Assembly (NCBI RefSeq): GCF_003315795.1
Contig: NZ_QMEY01000001.1
Coordinates: forward strand, 558,001 to 622,000
Length of the DNA: 64,000 nt
Source: Spongiactinospora rosea
GTDB lineage: Bacteria > Actinomycetota > Actinomycetes > Streptosporangiales > Streptosporangiaceae
Reading direction: 5' to 3'
Every line of letters begins with the position of its first letter. Positions within the stretch are counted from its first letter, which is position 1. Below are positions 8,036 to 21,469 of the stretch, one piece after another. Both the position numbers and the translations under genes were made by a program. A model generated the notes under the pieces. The model was not told where the DNA came from and did no database searches. It saw only the letters and a list, made by a program, of their open reading frames with translations.

Positions 8036-9484
8036 TCAGGCCAGGCCGAGGCCCTTGGCGACGCCCTCGCCGAGGTCCTTGTGGATGTTGGTCCAGTATT
8101 CGACGACCCGCTTCTTGGTGTCGGTGGTGACCTCCGGGGCGGAGGCGTGGCCGACGATGTTGCCCACCATGTGCGCGCGGTCGGTCTCGGAAAGGACGTT
8201 CTCCCACAGGGCGCGCGGCTGGACGTAGTCGTCGTCCTCGGCGTGCCTGCGGTAGGCGCTGCGGACGATGTCGCCGGTCAGGTGGTAGTCCTCGCCCGCG
8301 TACAGCGACGGGTCGGCGACCGGGCCGTTCAGCGAGTTGGGCGCGTACACCGGGTCGCCGCCGTTGGCGAAGCGCATCGCGCCGTCCCGGTTGTAGCCGT
8401 GCACCGGCACCTTCGGCGCGTTGACCGGGAGCTGCTGGTAGTTGGCCCCGATGCGGTAGCGGTGGGTGTCGGGGTAGGAGAACAGCCGGCCCTGCAGCAT
8501 TTTGTCCGGGGAGGCTCCGATGCCGGGCACGAGGTTGGAGGGCTCGAAGCCGGACTGCTCGACCTCGGCGAAGTAGTTCACCGGGTTGCGGTTCAGGGTG
8601 AACCGGCCGATCGTGATCTCCGGGTAGTCGCTGTGCGGCCACACCTTGGTCAGGTCGAACGGGTTGAACCGGTAGTCGGCCGCCGCCTCGAACGGCATGA
8701 TCTGCACGTTGACCTGCCACGACGGGTGGTCGCCGCGGGCGATGGCGGTGTGCAGGTCGCGGATGTGGTGGTCGGGGTCGGTGGCGGCGAGGGCCTTGGC
8801 CTCGGCGTCGGTGAAATTCTCGATGCCCTGCTCGGTCTTGAAGTGGTACTTCACCCAGAACTTCTCGCCCGCCGCGTTGTACCACAGGAAGGTGTGCGAC
8901 CCGAAGCCGTGCATGTTGCGCCAGGTCTTCGGGGTGCCCCGGTCGGTCATCAGGAAGCTGACCTGGTGGGCCGACTCGGGGGAGAGGGTCCAGAAGTCCC
9001 ACTGCATGTTGTTGTCGTGCAGGTGGTTGTCCGCGCGCCGCTTCTGGCTGTGGATGAAGTCGGAGAACTTCTGCGGGTCGCGGATGAAGAAGATCGGCGT
9101 GTTGTTGCCGACGATGTCGTAGTTGCCGTGCTCGGTGTAGAACTTGATGGCGAAACCGCGCGGGTCGCGGGCGGTGTCGGCGCTGCCCAGCTCACCGGCC
9201 ACGGTGGAGAAGCGCAGGAAGAGCTCGGTCTCCTTGCCCTTCTGGAACAGGTCGGCCTTGGTGTACTGGCTCACGTCCTCGGTGATGCGCATGACGCCGT
9301 AGGCGCCACCGCCCTTGGCGTGGACGACGCGCTCGGGCACCCGCTCCCGGTTGAAGTGGGCCATCTTCTGGATCAGATAGTGGTCTTGCAGCAGCAAGGG
9401 GCCGTTCGGCCCGACGGAGAGCGAGAACTCGTCGCTCGGGGCCGGGATGCCCGCGTCCGTGGTGGAAGTCGGCCGGTTGCTCAT
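8036..9484 (-). CDS. katA: Monofunctional haem catalase
   Basis: 482 residues, typical of small-subunit (clade 3) catalases that turn hydrogen peroxide into water and oxygen. The distal His is in ERVVHAKGGGAYG (residue ~54), the distal Asn in VGNNTPIFF, and the proximal haem-ligand Tyr in LFSYPDTHRYR. GGAGG precedes ATG 9484. It follows a Fur-family gene by 56 nt on the same strand, the classic peroxide-responsive regulator/catalase pairing. A cytoplasmic enzyme, probably derepressed by peroxide. Confidence 0.97.
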   Translation of the reverse strand: MSNRPTSTTDAGIPAPSDEFSLSVGPNGPLLLQDHYLIQKMAHFNRERVPERVVHAKGGGAYGVMRITEDVSQYTKADLFQKGKETELFLRFSTVAGELGSADTARDPRGFAIKFYTEHGNYDIVGNNTPIFFIRDPQKFSDFIHSQKRRADNHLHDNNMQWDFWTLSPESAHQVSFLMTDRGTPKTWRNMHGFGSHTFLWYNAAGEKFWVKYHFKTEQGIENFTDAEAKALAATDPDHHIRDLHTAIARGDHPSWQVNVQIMPFEAAADYRFNPFDLTKVWPHSDYPEITIGRFTLNRNPVNYFAEVEQSGFEPSNLVPGIGASPDKMLQGRLFSYPDTHRYRIGANYQQLPVNAPKVPVHGYNRDGAMRFANGGDPVYAPNSLNGPVADPSLYAGEDYHLTGDIVRSAYRRHAEDDDYVQPRALWENVLSETDRAHMVGNIVGHASAPEVTTDTKKRVVEYWTNIHKDLGEGVAKGLGLA

Positions 9485-9540
9485 TGAAGCGGTCCTCCGG
9501 TTGATCGCTGACGGAGTACGGCTACCGCCTGAGAACTCCG

Positions 9541-9951
9541 CTAATTACCTCGACATCCAGGGCAGATGCCCCAGAACGTGATGTCCGCCTCGTCGATCAC
9601 GTAGCCGGCGGCGTCCACGGGGTCCAGGCAGGGCGCCTGCCCGGCCACGCAGTCGACGTCGGTCATCGCCCCGCAACGCCGGCAGACGAGGTGGTGGTGG
9701 TTGTCGCCCACCCGCCCCTCGTAGCGGGCCGGGCTGCCCATCGGCTCGATCTTGCGAACCAGCCCGGCGCCGTGCAGCGCGGCCAACGAGTCGTAGACGG
9801 CTTGCAGGGAGACCCGCCCGACGCGCTCATGGACCTGCTGATGGATGGCGTCCACATCGAGGTGGTCGCCCTCGCGCACGGTCTGCATGATCGCGAGTCG
9901 CGCCGCGGTCACCCGCAGCCCGGCGTCGCGGAGCCGGTCGGCATCGCCCAT
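9541..9951 (-). CDS. Fur/PerR-family metalloregulator
   Basis: 136 residues from ATG 9951. A winged helix (LRVTAARLAIMQTV ... VSLQAVYDSLAAL) is followed by the metal-binding half with HHHLVCRRCG and a C-terminal CPGC, giving two CxxC pairs for structural zinc. The start is chosen because TATGGT lies 6 nt upstream and TTGAAT 17 nt before that: a leaderless promoter overlapped by a Fur-like palindrome. In-frame upstream codons would run through that promoter. Adjacent katA makes a PerR/CatR/FurA-type peroxide sensor likely. Confidence 0.9.
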   Translation of the reverse strand: MGDADRLRDAGLRVTAARLAIMQTVREGDHLDVDAIHQQVHERVGRVSLQAVYDSLAALHGAGLVRKIEPMGSPARYEGRVGDNHHHLVCRRCGAMTDVDCVAGQAPCLDPVDAAGYVIDEADITFWGICPGCRGN

Positions 9952-9957
9952 GAGCCG

Positions 9958-9987
9958 ACCATATGTCGTAAAGCTGAATGATTCAAG
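9958..9987 (-). promoter_or_regulatory. fur promoter with overlapping Fur/PerR-like box
   Basis: On the minus strand, TTGAAT (9981-9986) and TATGGT (9958-9963) are spaced by 17 bp. The palindrome TGAATGATTCA (9975-9985) covers the -35 box. This fits autorepression of the fur-catalase pair. Confidence 0.65.
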
Positions 9988-10087
9988 TTTTTGAGTCTTC
10001 CAAGTTAGTGGCCGCCTCACGTCCGGGACCAGGGCTTATGCCTGATTGGCGCCGGATGTCGGCTAGAGGTGGCATGCTCGGTTAGTC

Positions 10088-11209
10088 ATGAAGAGGTACC
10101 TCCTTCCCCCGGCCCTCCGGCGCGCCCGTGCCCTCGTCGCGGTCACCGCGGCGGCGGCGCTGCTGACGGCGGCGTGTTCGGCGGGCGAGCAAGAGCCGGA
10201 GGGCCGTGCTGCGGAGTCATCCGTGGAGTCGGCCCCTCAGGCGAAGACCACCGAACCGAAGCCGGAACGCCGGCCGTACACCATCTCGTTCGGCGGTGAT
10301 GTGCACTTCGAAGGCGTACTGCGGGCGCGGCTCGACGCGAACCCGCGTACCGCGCTCGGGCCGATCGCCTCGGTGCTCAAGAAGGCCGACCTGGCGATGG
10401 TCAACCTGGAGACCGCGATCACCACCGGGGGCACGCCCGCGCCCGGCAAGCAGTTCACCTTCCGCGCGCCGCCCACGGCGTTCACCGCGCTCAAGGCGGC
10501 CGGGGTGGACGTGGCGTCGATGGCCAACAACCACGGCATGGACTACATGCAGAGCGGGCTGCGCGACTCGCTGGCGGCGATCAGGAAGTCGCGCTTCCCG
10601 ATCGTCGGGATCGGCAGGGACGACGCCCAGGCGTACAGGCCGTACCGGACGACGGTCAACGGCAACCGCGTGTCGATCATCGGGGCCACGCAGGTGCTGG
10701 ACGCGGAGTTCATCCAGCCCTGGACGGCGACGCCCGAGCAGGGCGGCCTGGCCTCGGCCAAGGACGAGGACAGGCTGATCCAGGCGGTCCGTGCGGCCAG
10801 GAAGAACTCCGACACGGTGATCGTCCACCTGCACTGGGGCACCGAGCTGGAGAAGTGCCCGAACCCGGCGCAGCGGGCACTGGCCCCGCGGCTCGTCGCG
10901 GCCGGCGCGGACGTGATCATCGGCGGGCACGCGCACATCCTGCTGGGCGGCGGCTACCTCAAGGGCGCCTACGTCAACTACGGGATGGGCAACTTCGTCT
11001 TCTACAACTCCGGCCCGGAGACCGGCAAGACCGGCGTGCTCACGCTGACCGTGCAGGGCAGGAAGGTCCTCAAGGACCAGTGGACGCCCGCCCGCATCAA
11101 CGGCGGCGTTCCGGTGCCGCTCACCGGGGCGGCGCGCACGCAGGCGGTGAAGGAGTGGCGGGGGCTGCGCTCCTGCACCGGGCTGTCGGCGGGCCGGGGC
11201 GACCGATGA
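10088..11209 (+). CDS. CapA-family lipoprotein
   Basis: 373 residues. The N-terminus has basic residues, a hydrophobic core and a lipobox (LTAAC, Cys ~33), followed by a Ser/Pro/Glu-rich linker, so the mature protein is probably anchored outside the membrane. The remainder is the metallophosphatase-like CapA/PgsA fold: GGDVHFEG, NLETAIT, NNHGMDYM, HWGTELEKCPN, GGHAHILLGG. Relatives take part in poly-gamma-glutamate capsule or related cell-envelope polymer work, but many actinobacterial copies are alone, as here, with no pgsB/C partners. The substrate is unknown. Confidence 0.88.
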   Translation: MKRYLLPPALRRARALVAVTAAAALLTAACSAGEQEPEGRAAESSVESAPQAKTTEPKPERRPYTISFGGDVHFEGVLRARLDANPRTALGPIASVLKKADLAMVNLETAITTGGTPAPGKQFTFRAPPTAFTALKAAGVDVASMANNHGMDYMQSGLRDSLAAIRKSRFPIVGIGRDDAQAYRPYRTTVNGNRVSIIGATQVLDAEFIQPWTATPEQGGLASAKDEDRLIQAVRAARKNSDTVIVHLHWGTELEKCPNPAQRALAPRLVAAGADVIIGGHAHILLGGGYLKGAYVNYGMGNFVFYNSGPETGKTGVLTLTVQGRKVLKDQWTPARINGGVPVPLTGAARTQAVKEWRGLRSCTGLSAGRGDR

Positions 11210-11315
11210 CCGCGTACGTGGCGGACGTGGGCGTTGTCGCCATACCGGATCGGCACGCCACTCAGCGTGAGCAAATGTGCCGTTAGCCTGAACGACCAGG
11301 GGGACAGCGGGCAAG

Positions 11316-11984
11316 ATGGAGGGCGTGTCCATCTTGCCTGTGGAAGACACCGATCTCGGCATGGAGCCCACGCCCCTCCGCCGCCGGCCCGCCCAGCGCC
11401 GCAGCGCCCGCCGGGTCGAGCGGATGCTCGACGCCTGTGCCGAGCTCCTCGACGAGATCGGCTACGAGGCGCTCTCCACCACCCGGATCGCCGAGCGCGC
11501 CGGGGTCGCGATCGGTTCGATCTATCAGTTCTTCCCCGACAAGCGGGCCATCGCCCAGGCGGTGACCAGGCGCAACGTCGAGCTGTTCGCCGCCCGCGTG
11601 GGCCGCAGGTTCCTCTCGGCGGAGTTCGAGGGCTGGTGGGACGCGGTGGACGTGATCATCGACGAGTACGTCGACATGCACCGGCGGGTGCGGGGCTTCC
11701 GGTCCCTGCACTTCGCCGACGTCATCGAGCTCAACCTGCTCGACTCGGTGGCCGACAACAACACGGTCATCGCGGGGCGGCTGCGCGGGCTGCTGCTCCA
11801 GGAGTTCGGCCTGGCCGACAGCGAGGAGCTGGACCAGGCCATGCTGGTCGCCATCGAGGCGGGCGACGCGGTGCTCAAGCTCGCCTTCCGCCGCGACCCG
11901 CAGGGCGATCCGCAGTTCGTGGCCGAGGCCAAGTCCCTGATCAGGGGCTACCTGTCCAGCCACCTGCCGCCCCGCCGCCCCTGA
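11316..11984 (+). CDS. TetR/AcrR family transcriptional regulator
   Basis: 222 residues from ATG 11316, with GGGGG 12 nt upstream; GTG 11325 is an alternative start. After a ~20-residue basic, flexible start comes the HTH (LSTTRIAERAGVAIGSIYQFF), then an all-helical ligand domain (YVDMHRRVRGFRSLHF). A TAGCCT box (about 11286-11291) gives a likely promoter. The neighbours (CapA lipoprotein, small secreted protein) are possible but unproven targets. Confidence 0.88.
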   Translation: MEGVSILPVEDTDLGMEPTPLRRRPAQRRSARRVERMLDACAELLDEIGYEALSTTRIAERAGVAIGSIYQFFPDKRAIAQAVTRRNVELFAARVGRRFLSAEFEGWWDAVDVIIDEYVDMHRRVRGFRSLHFADVIELNLLDSVADNNTVIAGRLRGLLLQEFGLADSEELDQAMLVAIEAGDAVLKLAFRRDPQGDPQFVAEAKSLIRGYLSSHLPPRRP

Positions 11985-11990
11985 CGGATC

Positions 11991-12227
11991 TCAGCTCCGG
12001 CCGGTGTGGCGGGGCCGGGGCGGGATCCTGCACACCGGCGCGGAGCCGGTGGTGTGGTCACTGAGGTCGGTGCGGGGGAGCAGGTCGGCCTCAAGTATCC
12101 GCAGGTCGCGTTCGGCGGCGCGGACGGCTTCCAGCCTGCCGGTGAGATACCCGGCGGCTCCGGGCACGGCGGCGGCGAACAGCAGCCCGAAGGACACTGC
12201 GAAGATCGTCTGCCTGGAAACGTTCAT
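11991..12227 (-). CDS. Small single-pass membrane or secreted protein
   Basis: 78 residues from ATG 12227, which follows an excellent GGGAGG site by 5 nt. One hydrophobic segment lies at residues ~7-25 (IFAVSFGLLFAAAVPGAAGY), followed by a charged helical stretch and a Pro/Arg tail. It ends 6 bp from the convergent TetR stop. No family is recognised; the start signal is the main support. Confidence 0.6.
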   Translation of the reverse strand: MNVSRQTIFAVSFGLLFAAAVPGAAGYLTGRLEAVRAAERDLRILEADLLPRTDLSDHTTGSAPVCRIPPRPRHTGRS

Positions 12228-12399
12228 CGCGACCTCCCACCGCTCGGTCAGAGTCGTAATGCCCATTTGTCGCGATTAGCACGCCGCAGTGTAGTGAATT
12301 ATGTGCCGTCCGTTACCGAAGAGTGGCGGGGCTCGCCGTACCGAGGCAACAGCGGCTAATGTTCCGGCAAATCCGGGCGGCGGTCGATAGTCTCTCGCT

Positions 12400-12930
12400 G
12401 TGGCACATGTGACACGTGAGCACCTTGATCGGCTGCTTGAGCAGGGGCTGCTGGCCGACGACCACGTCCCGACGGCCAAGCGACTCGACTCCCTGGCGGC
12501 GAGTTATGTGTCCGGCGACGTGTCCCGGGCGGCGATCCTCGTGCTGGCGGCGGAGGAATGGCGGCAGGCCGGGCAGCCGGCCCGCGCGCTGGAGTGTTTC
12601 CAGCGCGCGATGGAAGACGGCGGGGAGGTGAGCGTCGATCCGCGTGCGGGCATCGCCGACACGCTGTTCGAGCTGGACCGGCCCGCCGAGGGCAAGGAGA
12701 TGATCGAGGCGATCCGCGCCGAGGGCGGTGTGACACCGGCGACCTGTCTCAACATCACCGAGACGCTGATCGCGTACGACGAGCTGCGCGCCGCCCACGA
12801 CTGGGCCACCGAGGGCGCCCTGGCCAGCCCGGAGGGCACCGGCGAGCGATCAGCCCTCCTCCGCGCCCGCTACCGCATCCGCGTCGATCTGGGCCTCCCC
12901 GAAGACGAGCTCGACGCCCTCGTCACCTGA
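12400..12930 (+). CDS. Helical-repeat protein of unknown function
   Basis: 176 residues from GTG 12400. TAGTCT lies 6 nt upstream and there is no ribosome site, so it is probably leaderless. The sequence is a run of amphipathic helices with TPR-like spacing (AAILVLAAEEWRQAGQPARALECFQRA is the clearest). It is cytoplasmic, with no signal or metal motif. It stands alone. A protein-protein interaction role is likely, but no function can be named. Confidence 0.72.
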   Translation: MAHVTREHLDRLLEQGLLADDHVPTAKRLDSLAASYVSGDVSRAAILVLAAEEWRQAGQPARALECFQRAMEDGGEVSVDPRAGIADTLFELDRPAEGKEMIEAIRAEGGVTPATCLNITETLIAYDELRAAHDWATEGALASPEGTGERSALLRARYRIRVDLGLPEDELDALVT

Positions 12931-12969
12931 CGTCGGTCCCTGTCACCGCATTCGGCGCAGGTCTCTGAG

Positions 12970-13070
12970 TACGGCATGCCCACCAGGCCCCGCCTCGCCG
13001 TTGCCGCCCGCGCCCTGGTGTCCGGTCTTTCGCGTGTGCTGTGGCTGTTCGCCGTACCTCGCACCGGGTG
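12970..13070 (+). repeat. Decayed copy of the 43-kb dispersed repeat
   Basis: Two blocks match the repeat arrayed at 43.2-44.1 kb in the same order and almost the same spacing: TACGGCATGCCCACC near 12970, and GTGTCCGGTCTTTCGCGTG starting near 13017. A TACCTC/CACCG remnant follows. It fills the gap between two unrelated genes. Confidence 0.55.
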
Positions 13071-13104
13071 ATGGGTGGGGCCGGGAGGGCGGCCCCGGAT
13101 GGGG

Positions 13105-13848
13105 TCACTGTGGGGCGAGGCCGCGGGTGAGGTCGGTGAGCGGGACGTCGTTGACGCTGATCGGGATGGGGAGCGGCAGCGGGTTCGTCGCCGGGTGGTG
13201 CGTGGCGGGGCGGCGGTGCTTCGCGGCGTTCTTGATGGCGTTCCTGGCGGGGCCGCTCCTCCTCCTGGTGGTGGGCGGGTCGGCGGCGTGATCGAGGCGG
13301 GCGGCCGCGCCGCTCAGGCCGTTCAGGCCGATCGGCGCGCCCCGGCCGGTGAGGGAGCCGAGGGCGGGGGCGGTCGGAAGGTCGGGGAGCAGGCCGCCGG
13401 AGCCCCCAGGAGGGCCGCCCAGGGCGTCAGAGCGGCCGGACGGGGCCGAATGGCCGGGCGAGGTGGTGGCGGGCCGGGAGGCGGTGCGCAGGCCCGTCCT
13501 GGGCAGCCCCGGGAGGCCGAAGCCGCCGGTGCCCGCGAGCGCGCCGCCCGGGTCGGCGATGCCGGTCACCGGCGTGGCGGGCACCAGCCCGTCCAGCCCC
13601 CGCAGACCGGTGGCCTGCTTGAGCGTGTAACCGGCGTAGGCCGGGTTGATCGAGCCGGGCGAGTCGACGACCGGCACCCCCGTACCGAGCCCGCACACCG
13701 GCCGCTGACCGGCGGCGGGCTTGACCAGCGGCAGCCCGCCCCGCCCCGGGCAGTGGGCGGCGGCCGCCGGCATGACGGCCGTACAGGTGAGCCCCGCGGC
13801 CATGGTGGCCGCCGCGAGCATCGCCCCGAATTTGCGTGTGTTCGACAT
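13105..13848 (-). CDS. Secreted Gly/Pro-rich protein of unknown function
   Basis: 247 residues from ATG 13848, with AGGGGG upstream. It has a clear signal peptide (basic start, hydrophobic ~12-30, cleavage near AAAAH). The mature part is low-complexity and rich in Gly, Pro, Leu and Thr, with repeats such as GLPGLPRTGL and LRGLDGL and a basic tail. Two Cys near the start could pair. It follows clpB on the same strand after ~97 bp. No family is recognised; possibly a cell-surface or spore-envelope protein (guess). Confidence 0.7.
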   Translation of the reverse strand: MSNTRKFGAMLAAATMAAGLTCTAVMPAAAAHCPGRGGLPLVKPAAGQRPVCGLGTGVPVVDSPGSINPAYAGYTLKQATGLRGLDGLVPATPVTGIADPGGALAGTGGFGLPGLPRTGLRTASRPATTSPGHSAPSGRSDALGGPPGGSGGLLPDLPTAPALGSLTGRGAPIGLNGLSGAAARLDHAADPPTTRRRSGPARNAIKNAAKHRRPATHHPATNPLPLPIPISVNDVPLTDLTRGLAPQ

Positions 13849-13945
13849 CCACGTCCCCCTGATCGTGTTCGGTCGACAGCGATGGCCGAAGCTATCGCCG
13901 TTCCGGACCCGGCCAGGGGGCCTTAACCCAAAGCTGGGGAACTGC

Positions 13946-16540
<2,595 letters not shown>

Positions 16541-16564
16541 TTGCCAATCCCCCCGGGAAAAATG

Positions 16565-16912
16565 TCACGCCGGCGGTAGTTCGTACCGGATCAGCGCACG
16601 GATCATGGACAGCTCCGCGCGCAGCCGCTCCAGCTCGGCGCGCATGCGGAGGTTGTCGTTCTCCAACTGCAGGATGCGCTTGATGCCCGCGAGGTTGATG
16701 CCCTCTTCCTGAGAGAGCCGCTGGACCTCGCGGAGCATCAGGATGTCGCGCGTGGAATAGAGGCGGCCCCGGCCCGCCGTACGGCCCGGGCTGACCAGGC
16801 CCAGCCGGTCGTACTGGCGCAGCGTCTGCGGATGCAGCCCGGAGAGCTGGGCGGCGACCGAGATCACGTAGACCGGCGTCTCGTCTGACAGGTGGAAGAA
16901 GTCGGCATCCAT
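16565..16912 (-). CDS. hspR: Heat-shock repressor HspR (MerR family)
   Basis: 115 residues. The MerR-type winged helix is clear (VISVAAQLSGLHPQTLRQYD, LGLVSPGRT, GRGRLYSTRDI), followed by a coiled-coil dimer region (LENDNLRMRAELERLRAEL). HspR binds inverted HAIR sites with DnaK as co-repressor and releases them when DnaK is recruited to unfolded protein. Only 4 nt separate it from dnaJ. Two HAIR sites flank the dnaK promoter (20746-20818), so the loop is closed within this operon. Confidence 0.95.
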   Translation of the reverse strand: MDADFFHLSDETPVYVISVAAQLSGLHPQTLRQYDRLGLVSPGRTAGRGRLYSTRDILMLREVQRLSQEEGINLAGIKRILQLENDNLRMRAELERLRAELSMIRALIRYELPPA

Positions 16913-16916
16913 GAGA

Positions 16917-18095
16917 TCACTCGCTTCTGGCCAGCTCGATCAGCTCCGCGCGCGGGTCGGCCTCGGTCGTGGCGTTCTTGAACTCGCTGAGCAGGTCGCG
17001 CGCCTTGTCGTCGAGGCGCTGCGGCACCGCGACCTCGACGGTGACCAGCATGTCGCCCTTGGTGCCGTCCTTGCGGGCCACGCCGCGCCCGCGCACCCTG
17101 AACGTCCGCCCGTTGGGCGTGCCCTCCGGGATGCGGACGGTGACCGGCATGCCCTTGAGGGTCGGCACCTTGATCTCCGCGCCGAGCGCCGCCTCCGCGA
17201 ACGTCACCGGGACGGTGATGGTGAGGTTCTCGCCCGAGCGGCCGAACACCGGGTGCGGCTTGACGTGGATCTGGACGTAGAGGTCGCCCGCGGGCCCGCC
17301 GTTCTCGCCCGGGGCGCCCTTGGCCTTCAGCCGGATCCGCTGGTTGTCGCCGACGCCCGCCGGGATGCGCGCCTGGATGGTACGCGTGCTCCGGCCGCGC
17401 CCGCTGCCCTCGCAGACCGGGCAGGGGTCGTCCACCAGCAGGCCCCTGCCGCGGCAGTCGCGGCAGGGCTCGGAGAAGGCGAAGTTGCCCAGGTTGCGGC
17501 TGGCCGCGCCGGTGCCCTCGCAGGTCGGGCAGACCCGCGGGGTGGTACCGGCCTTCGCTCCGGTGCCCGAGCAGGCCGTGCACGCCGAGGAGCTGGTGAG
17601 CCGCAGCGACACCGTGCTGCCCTCCGCCGCCTCGGTGAACGACAGGGTGACCTCCGACTCGATGTCCTGGCCCCGCCGGGGGCGGGTGGTGGACGCGGTC
17701 GTCCGCCCGCCCCGGTTGAACAGGCCGCCGAAGATGTCACCGATGCGCTCGCCGGTGCCGCCCCCGGACTGCGCCCCCCCGAACAGGTCGCCGAAGTCGA
17801 ACGGGAACCCGCCCCGCCCGGACCCCGCGCCCCCCTGGTAGCCGCCAAGGCCGCCCGAGCCGAACAGCGCCCGCGCGTCGTCGTACTCCTTGCGGCGCTT
17901 GGTGTCGGACAGGACGTCGTAGGCCTCCGAGACCTCCTTGAACTTGGCCTCGGTCTTGGTGTCGCCCTGGTTGGCGTCCGGGTGGTACTGCCTGGCCAGC
18001 TTGCGGTATGCCTTCTTGATCTCCTCGGCCGTGGCGGTCTTCGGCACACCAAGGACGGCGTAGTAATCCTTCTCCAAGTAGTCCTTGGTGCTCAT
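16917..18095 (-). CDS. dnaJ: Chaperone DnaJ (type I Hsp40)
   Basis: 392 residues. The J domain ([23 protein letters not shown] motif) occupies ~9-75. A Gly/Phe-rich region follows, then four zinc repeats ([32 protein letters not shown]) at ~165-235, and the C-terminal substrate-binding barrels. It stimulates DnaK ATPase and delivers clients. AAGGACG precedes ATG 18095; the gap to grpE is 35 nt. Confidence 0.97.
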   Translation of the reverse strand: MSTKDYLEKDYYAVLGVPKTATAEEIKKAYRKLARQYHPDANQGDTKTEAKFKEVSEAYDVLSDTKRRKEYDDARALFGSGGLGGYQGGAGSGRGGFPFDFGDLFGGAQSGGGTGERIGDIFGGLFNRGGRTTASTTRPRRGQDIESEVTLSFTEAAEGSTVSLRLTSSSACTACSGTGAKAGTTPRVCPTCEGTGAASRNLGNFAFSEPCRDCRGRGLLVDDPCPVCEGSGRGRSTRTIQARIPAGVGDNQRIRLKAKGAPGENGGPAGDLYVQIHVKPHPVFGRSGENLTITVPVTFAEAALGAEIKVPTLKGMPVTVRIPEGTPNGRTFRVRGRGVARKDGTKGDMLVTVEVAVPQRLDDKARDLLSEFKNATTEADPRAELIELARSE

Positions 18096-18130
18096 CTATG
18101 TCGTCCTTAGCACTGGGAGGGGTTGCGCTG

Positions 18131-18811
18131 TCAGTTGTCGTCGGATCCGGAGCCGGGACCGCCCGCCTCCGGGCCGGCCGGGGACGCCGGAGACTCCGGA
18201 GACTCGGCCTTGGCGGCGGCCCCCTCCTCGGCTGCGGACGGCTCGGACGGCTCGGCCACCGCCACCCGGGCGGGGCGGATCACCCGCTCGCCCATCCGGT
18301 AGCCGGGCTGGAAGATCTCCACGCAGGTCGGCTCCGTGACGTCCGGCGAGTAGCTGTGCATCAGCGCCTCGTGGACGGTCGGGTCGAACGGGTCGCCCTT
18401 GGCGCCGAAGGCCGACAGCCCCAGCTTGGTGAGCACCCCTTCCAGCGACTCGGCGACCTTGGCGAAACCGCCGGTCAGCTCGCCGTGGTCGCGGGCCCGG
18501 CCGATGTCGTCGAGCACCGGCAGCAGCTCCGCCAGCGCGGCGGCGGTGGCCTGCTCGCGCACCGCGACCCTGTCGCGTTCCACCCGCTTGCGGTAGTTGG
18601 AGTATTCGGCCTGGAGCCGCTGAAGGTCCCTGGTGCGCTCGGCAAGATCGTCGGCGATGTCGCCGCCGGGTGCGGCGGCACCGTCGGCCGGTGCCGCCTG
18701 CTCGTCGGCGCCCCCCGCGGCCGTCTCGCGTGCCTTACCCGTCTCCGGGTCGATCTTGCGCTTGTCGCGGATCACCGGCTCCTGGTCGGGCCCGTTCTCA
18801 CGCGTGTTCAC
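18131..18811 (-). CDS. grpE: Nucleotide exchange factor GrpE
   Basis: 226 residues from GTG 18811, which has GAGGGGAG 6-7 nt upstream. A second GTG at 18841 overlaps the dnaK stop (GTGA) and would add ten residues. The acidic disordered start is followed by the long dimer helix (LQRLQAEYSNYRKRVERD) and the beta head (GDPFDPTVHEALMH, VEIFQPGYRMGERVIRPARV). The C-terminal ~45 residues are a low-complexity Ser/Pro/Glu tail. It exchanges ADP on DnaK. Confidence 0.95.
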   Translation of the reverse strand: MNTRENGPDQEPVIRDKRKIDPETGKARETAAGGADEQAAPADGAAAPGGDIADDLAERTRDLQRLQAEYSNYRKRVERDRVAVREQATAAALAELLPVLDDIGRARDHGELTGGFAKVAESLEGVLTKLGLSAFGAKGDPFDPTVHEALMHSYSPDVTEPTCVEIFQPGYRMGERVIRPARVAVAEPSEPSAAEEGAAAKAESPESPASPAGPEAGGPGSGSDDN

Positions 18812-18837
18812 GGATCGCTCCCCTCGCCACAGCGGCG

Positions 18838-20724
<1,887 letters not shown>

Positions 20725-20745
20725 GAGTACGTCCTTGTAGTCAAA

Positions 20746-20766
20746 GTTGAGTCGGTTCGACTCATA
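20746..20766. promoter_or_regulatory. HspR-binding site (HAIR), promoter-proximal
   Basis: GTTGAGT-N7-ACTCATA closely follows the known HAIR consensus CTTGAGT-N7-ACTCAAG. It overlaps the downstream edge of the dnaK promoter -10 region, a position that should block RNA polymerase. Confidence 0.8.
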
Positions 20767-20793
20767 CTGATGCTTACGTTGGCTCTTTGTCAA
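20764..20793 (-). promoter_or_regulatory. dnaK operon promoter
   Basis: On the minus strand TTGACA (20788-20793) and CAGTAT (20764-20769) are separated by 18 bp. This is a near-consensus housekeeping-sigma promoter sitting between two HAIR elements, as in the known HspR-regulated dnaK promoter of Streptomyces. Confidence 0.8.
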
Positions 20794-20797
20794 ACGA

Positions 20798-20818
20798 CTT
20801 GAGCCTACCGGACTCAAC
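20798..20818. promoter_or_regulatory. HspR-binding site (HAIR), upstream
   Basis: CTTGAGC-N7-ACTCAAC matches HAIR at 12 of 14 arm positions. It lies just upstream of the -35 box. With the site at 20746-20766 it brackets the promoter. Confidence 0.8.
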
Positions 20819-20861
20819 TCATGTGCGCGCAGCCGCATTCCTGTCGATCAGCGGGAACGCC

Positions 20862-21326
20862 TCACTTGGCGCCGTCCACGACCTTCCGGTCGCCCAGCGG
20901 GGCCTTGAGCGTGACCGTGGTGGTCTTCTGCACCGCGATCTCGATGCACGCGACGTTCTGGGCGTCGCGGGCGGGCCCCTCGTAGATGGTCGCCTTCACC
21001 TCCGCCGCGCTCTCCTCGACCTCGACCCGGTCGAGCGTACGGCAGGGCTCCACGCCGGACCACCACACCAGGCGCAGGCGCTCGCCGCCCGCCTCGGGAG
21101 TGGCGCTGATCCACGGCACCGGGCGCGGATCGATCGTGTCGCCCTTGGGCTCGACCGGCTCGGGGGAGCCGGGGCTCGGGATCGACGGGGTGGTCGATGG
21201 GGTCATCGATGGGGTAGAGGTCACGGTCTGGTGGGTGGGGGTGGCGGAGTCCGTGCCCGGGGCGCGCTCGGCCCCGCAGCCGAGGGCGAACAGCACGCAT
21301 CCCGCCACCATCGTCGCCGTCATCAT
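20862..21326 (-). CDS. Lipoprotein of unknown function
   Basis: 154 residues from ATG 21326, which has AGAGG 8 nt upstream; ATG 21332 is too close to that site. The signal peptide ends in a lipobox (LFALGC). A Thr/Ser/Pro-rich linker follows, then a compact domain with two Cys (VEPCRTLDRVEVEE, QNVACIEIAVQ) likely disulphide-bonded and a beta pattern ending KAPLGDRKVVDGAK. Extracytoplasmic. It lies divergent to the proline-dehydrogenase-like gene. No family is named. Confidence 0.8.
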   Translation of the reverse strand: MMTATMVAGCVLFALGCGAERAPGTDSATPTHQTVTSTPSMTPSTTPSIPSPGSPEPVEPKGDTIDPRPVPWISATPEAGGERLRLVWWSGVEPCRTLDRVEVEESAAEVKATIYEGPARDAQNVACIEIAVQKTTTVTLKAPLGDRKVVDGAK

Positions 21327-21469
21327 CCGCATACCTCTTTCAACGAATCGCCGGGACCCGTGGTTCAGGTGCCACCGCGCGCCGGCGCTCTACCCTGGAC
21401 AGGGCCCCCTCCACGCCTCCCGCCGAGCGACAGAGCGAGCGACAGAGCAAGCCACAGAGGAGGAGCACC

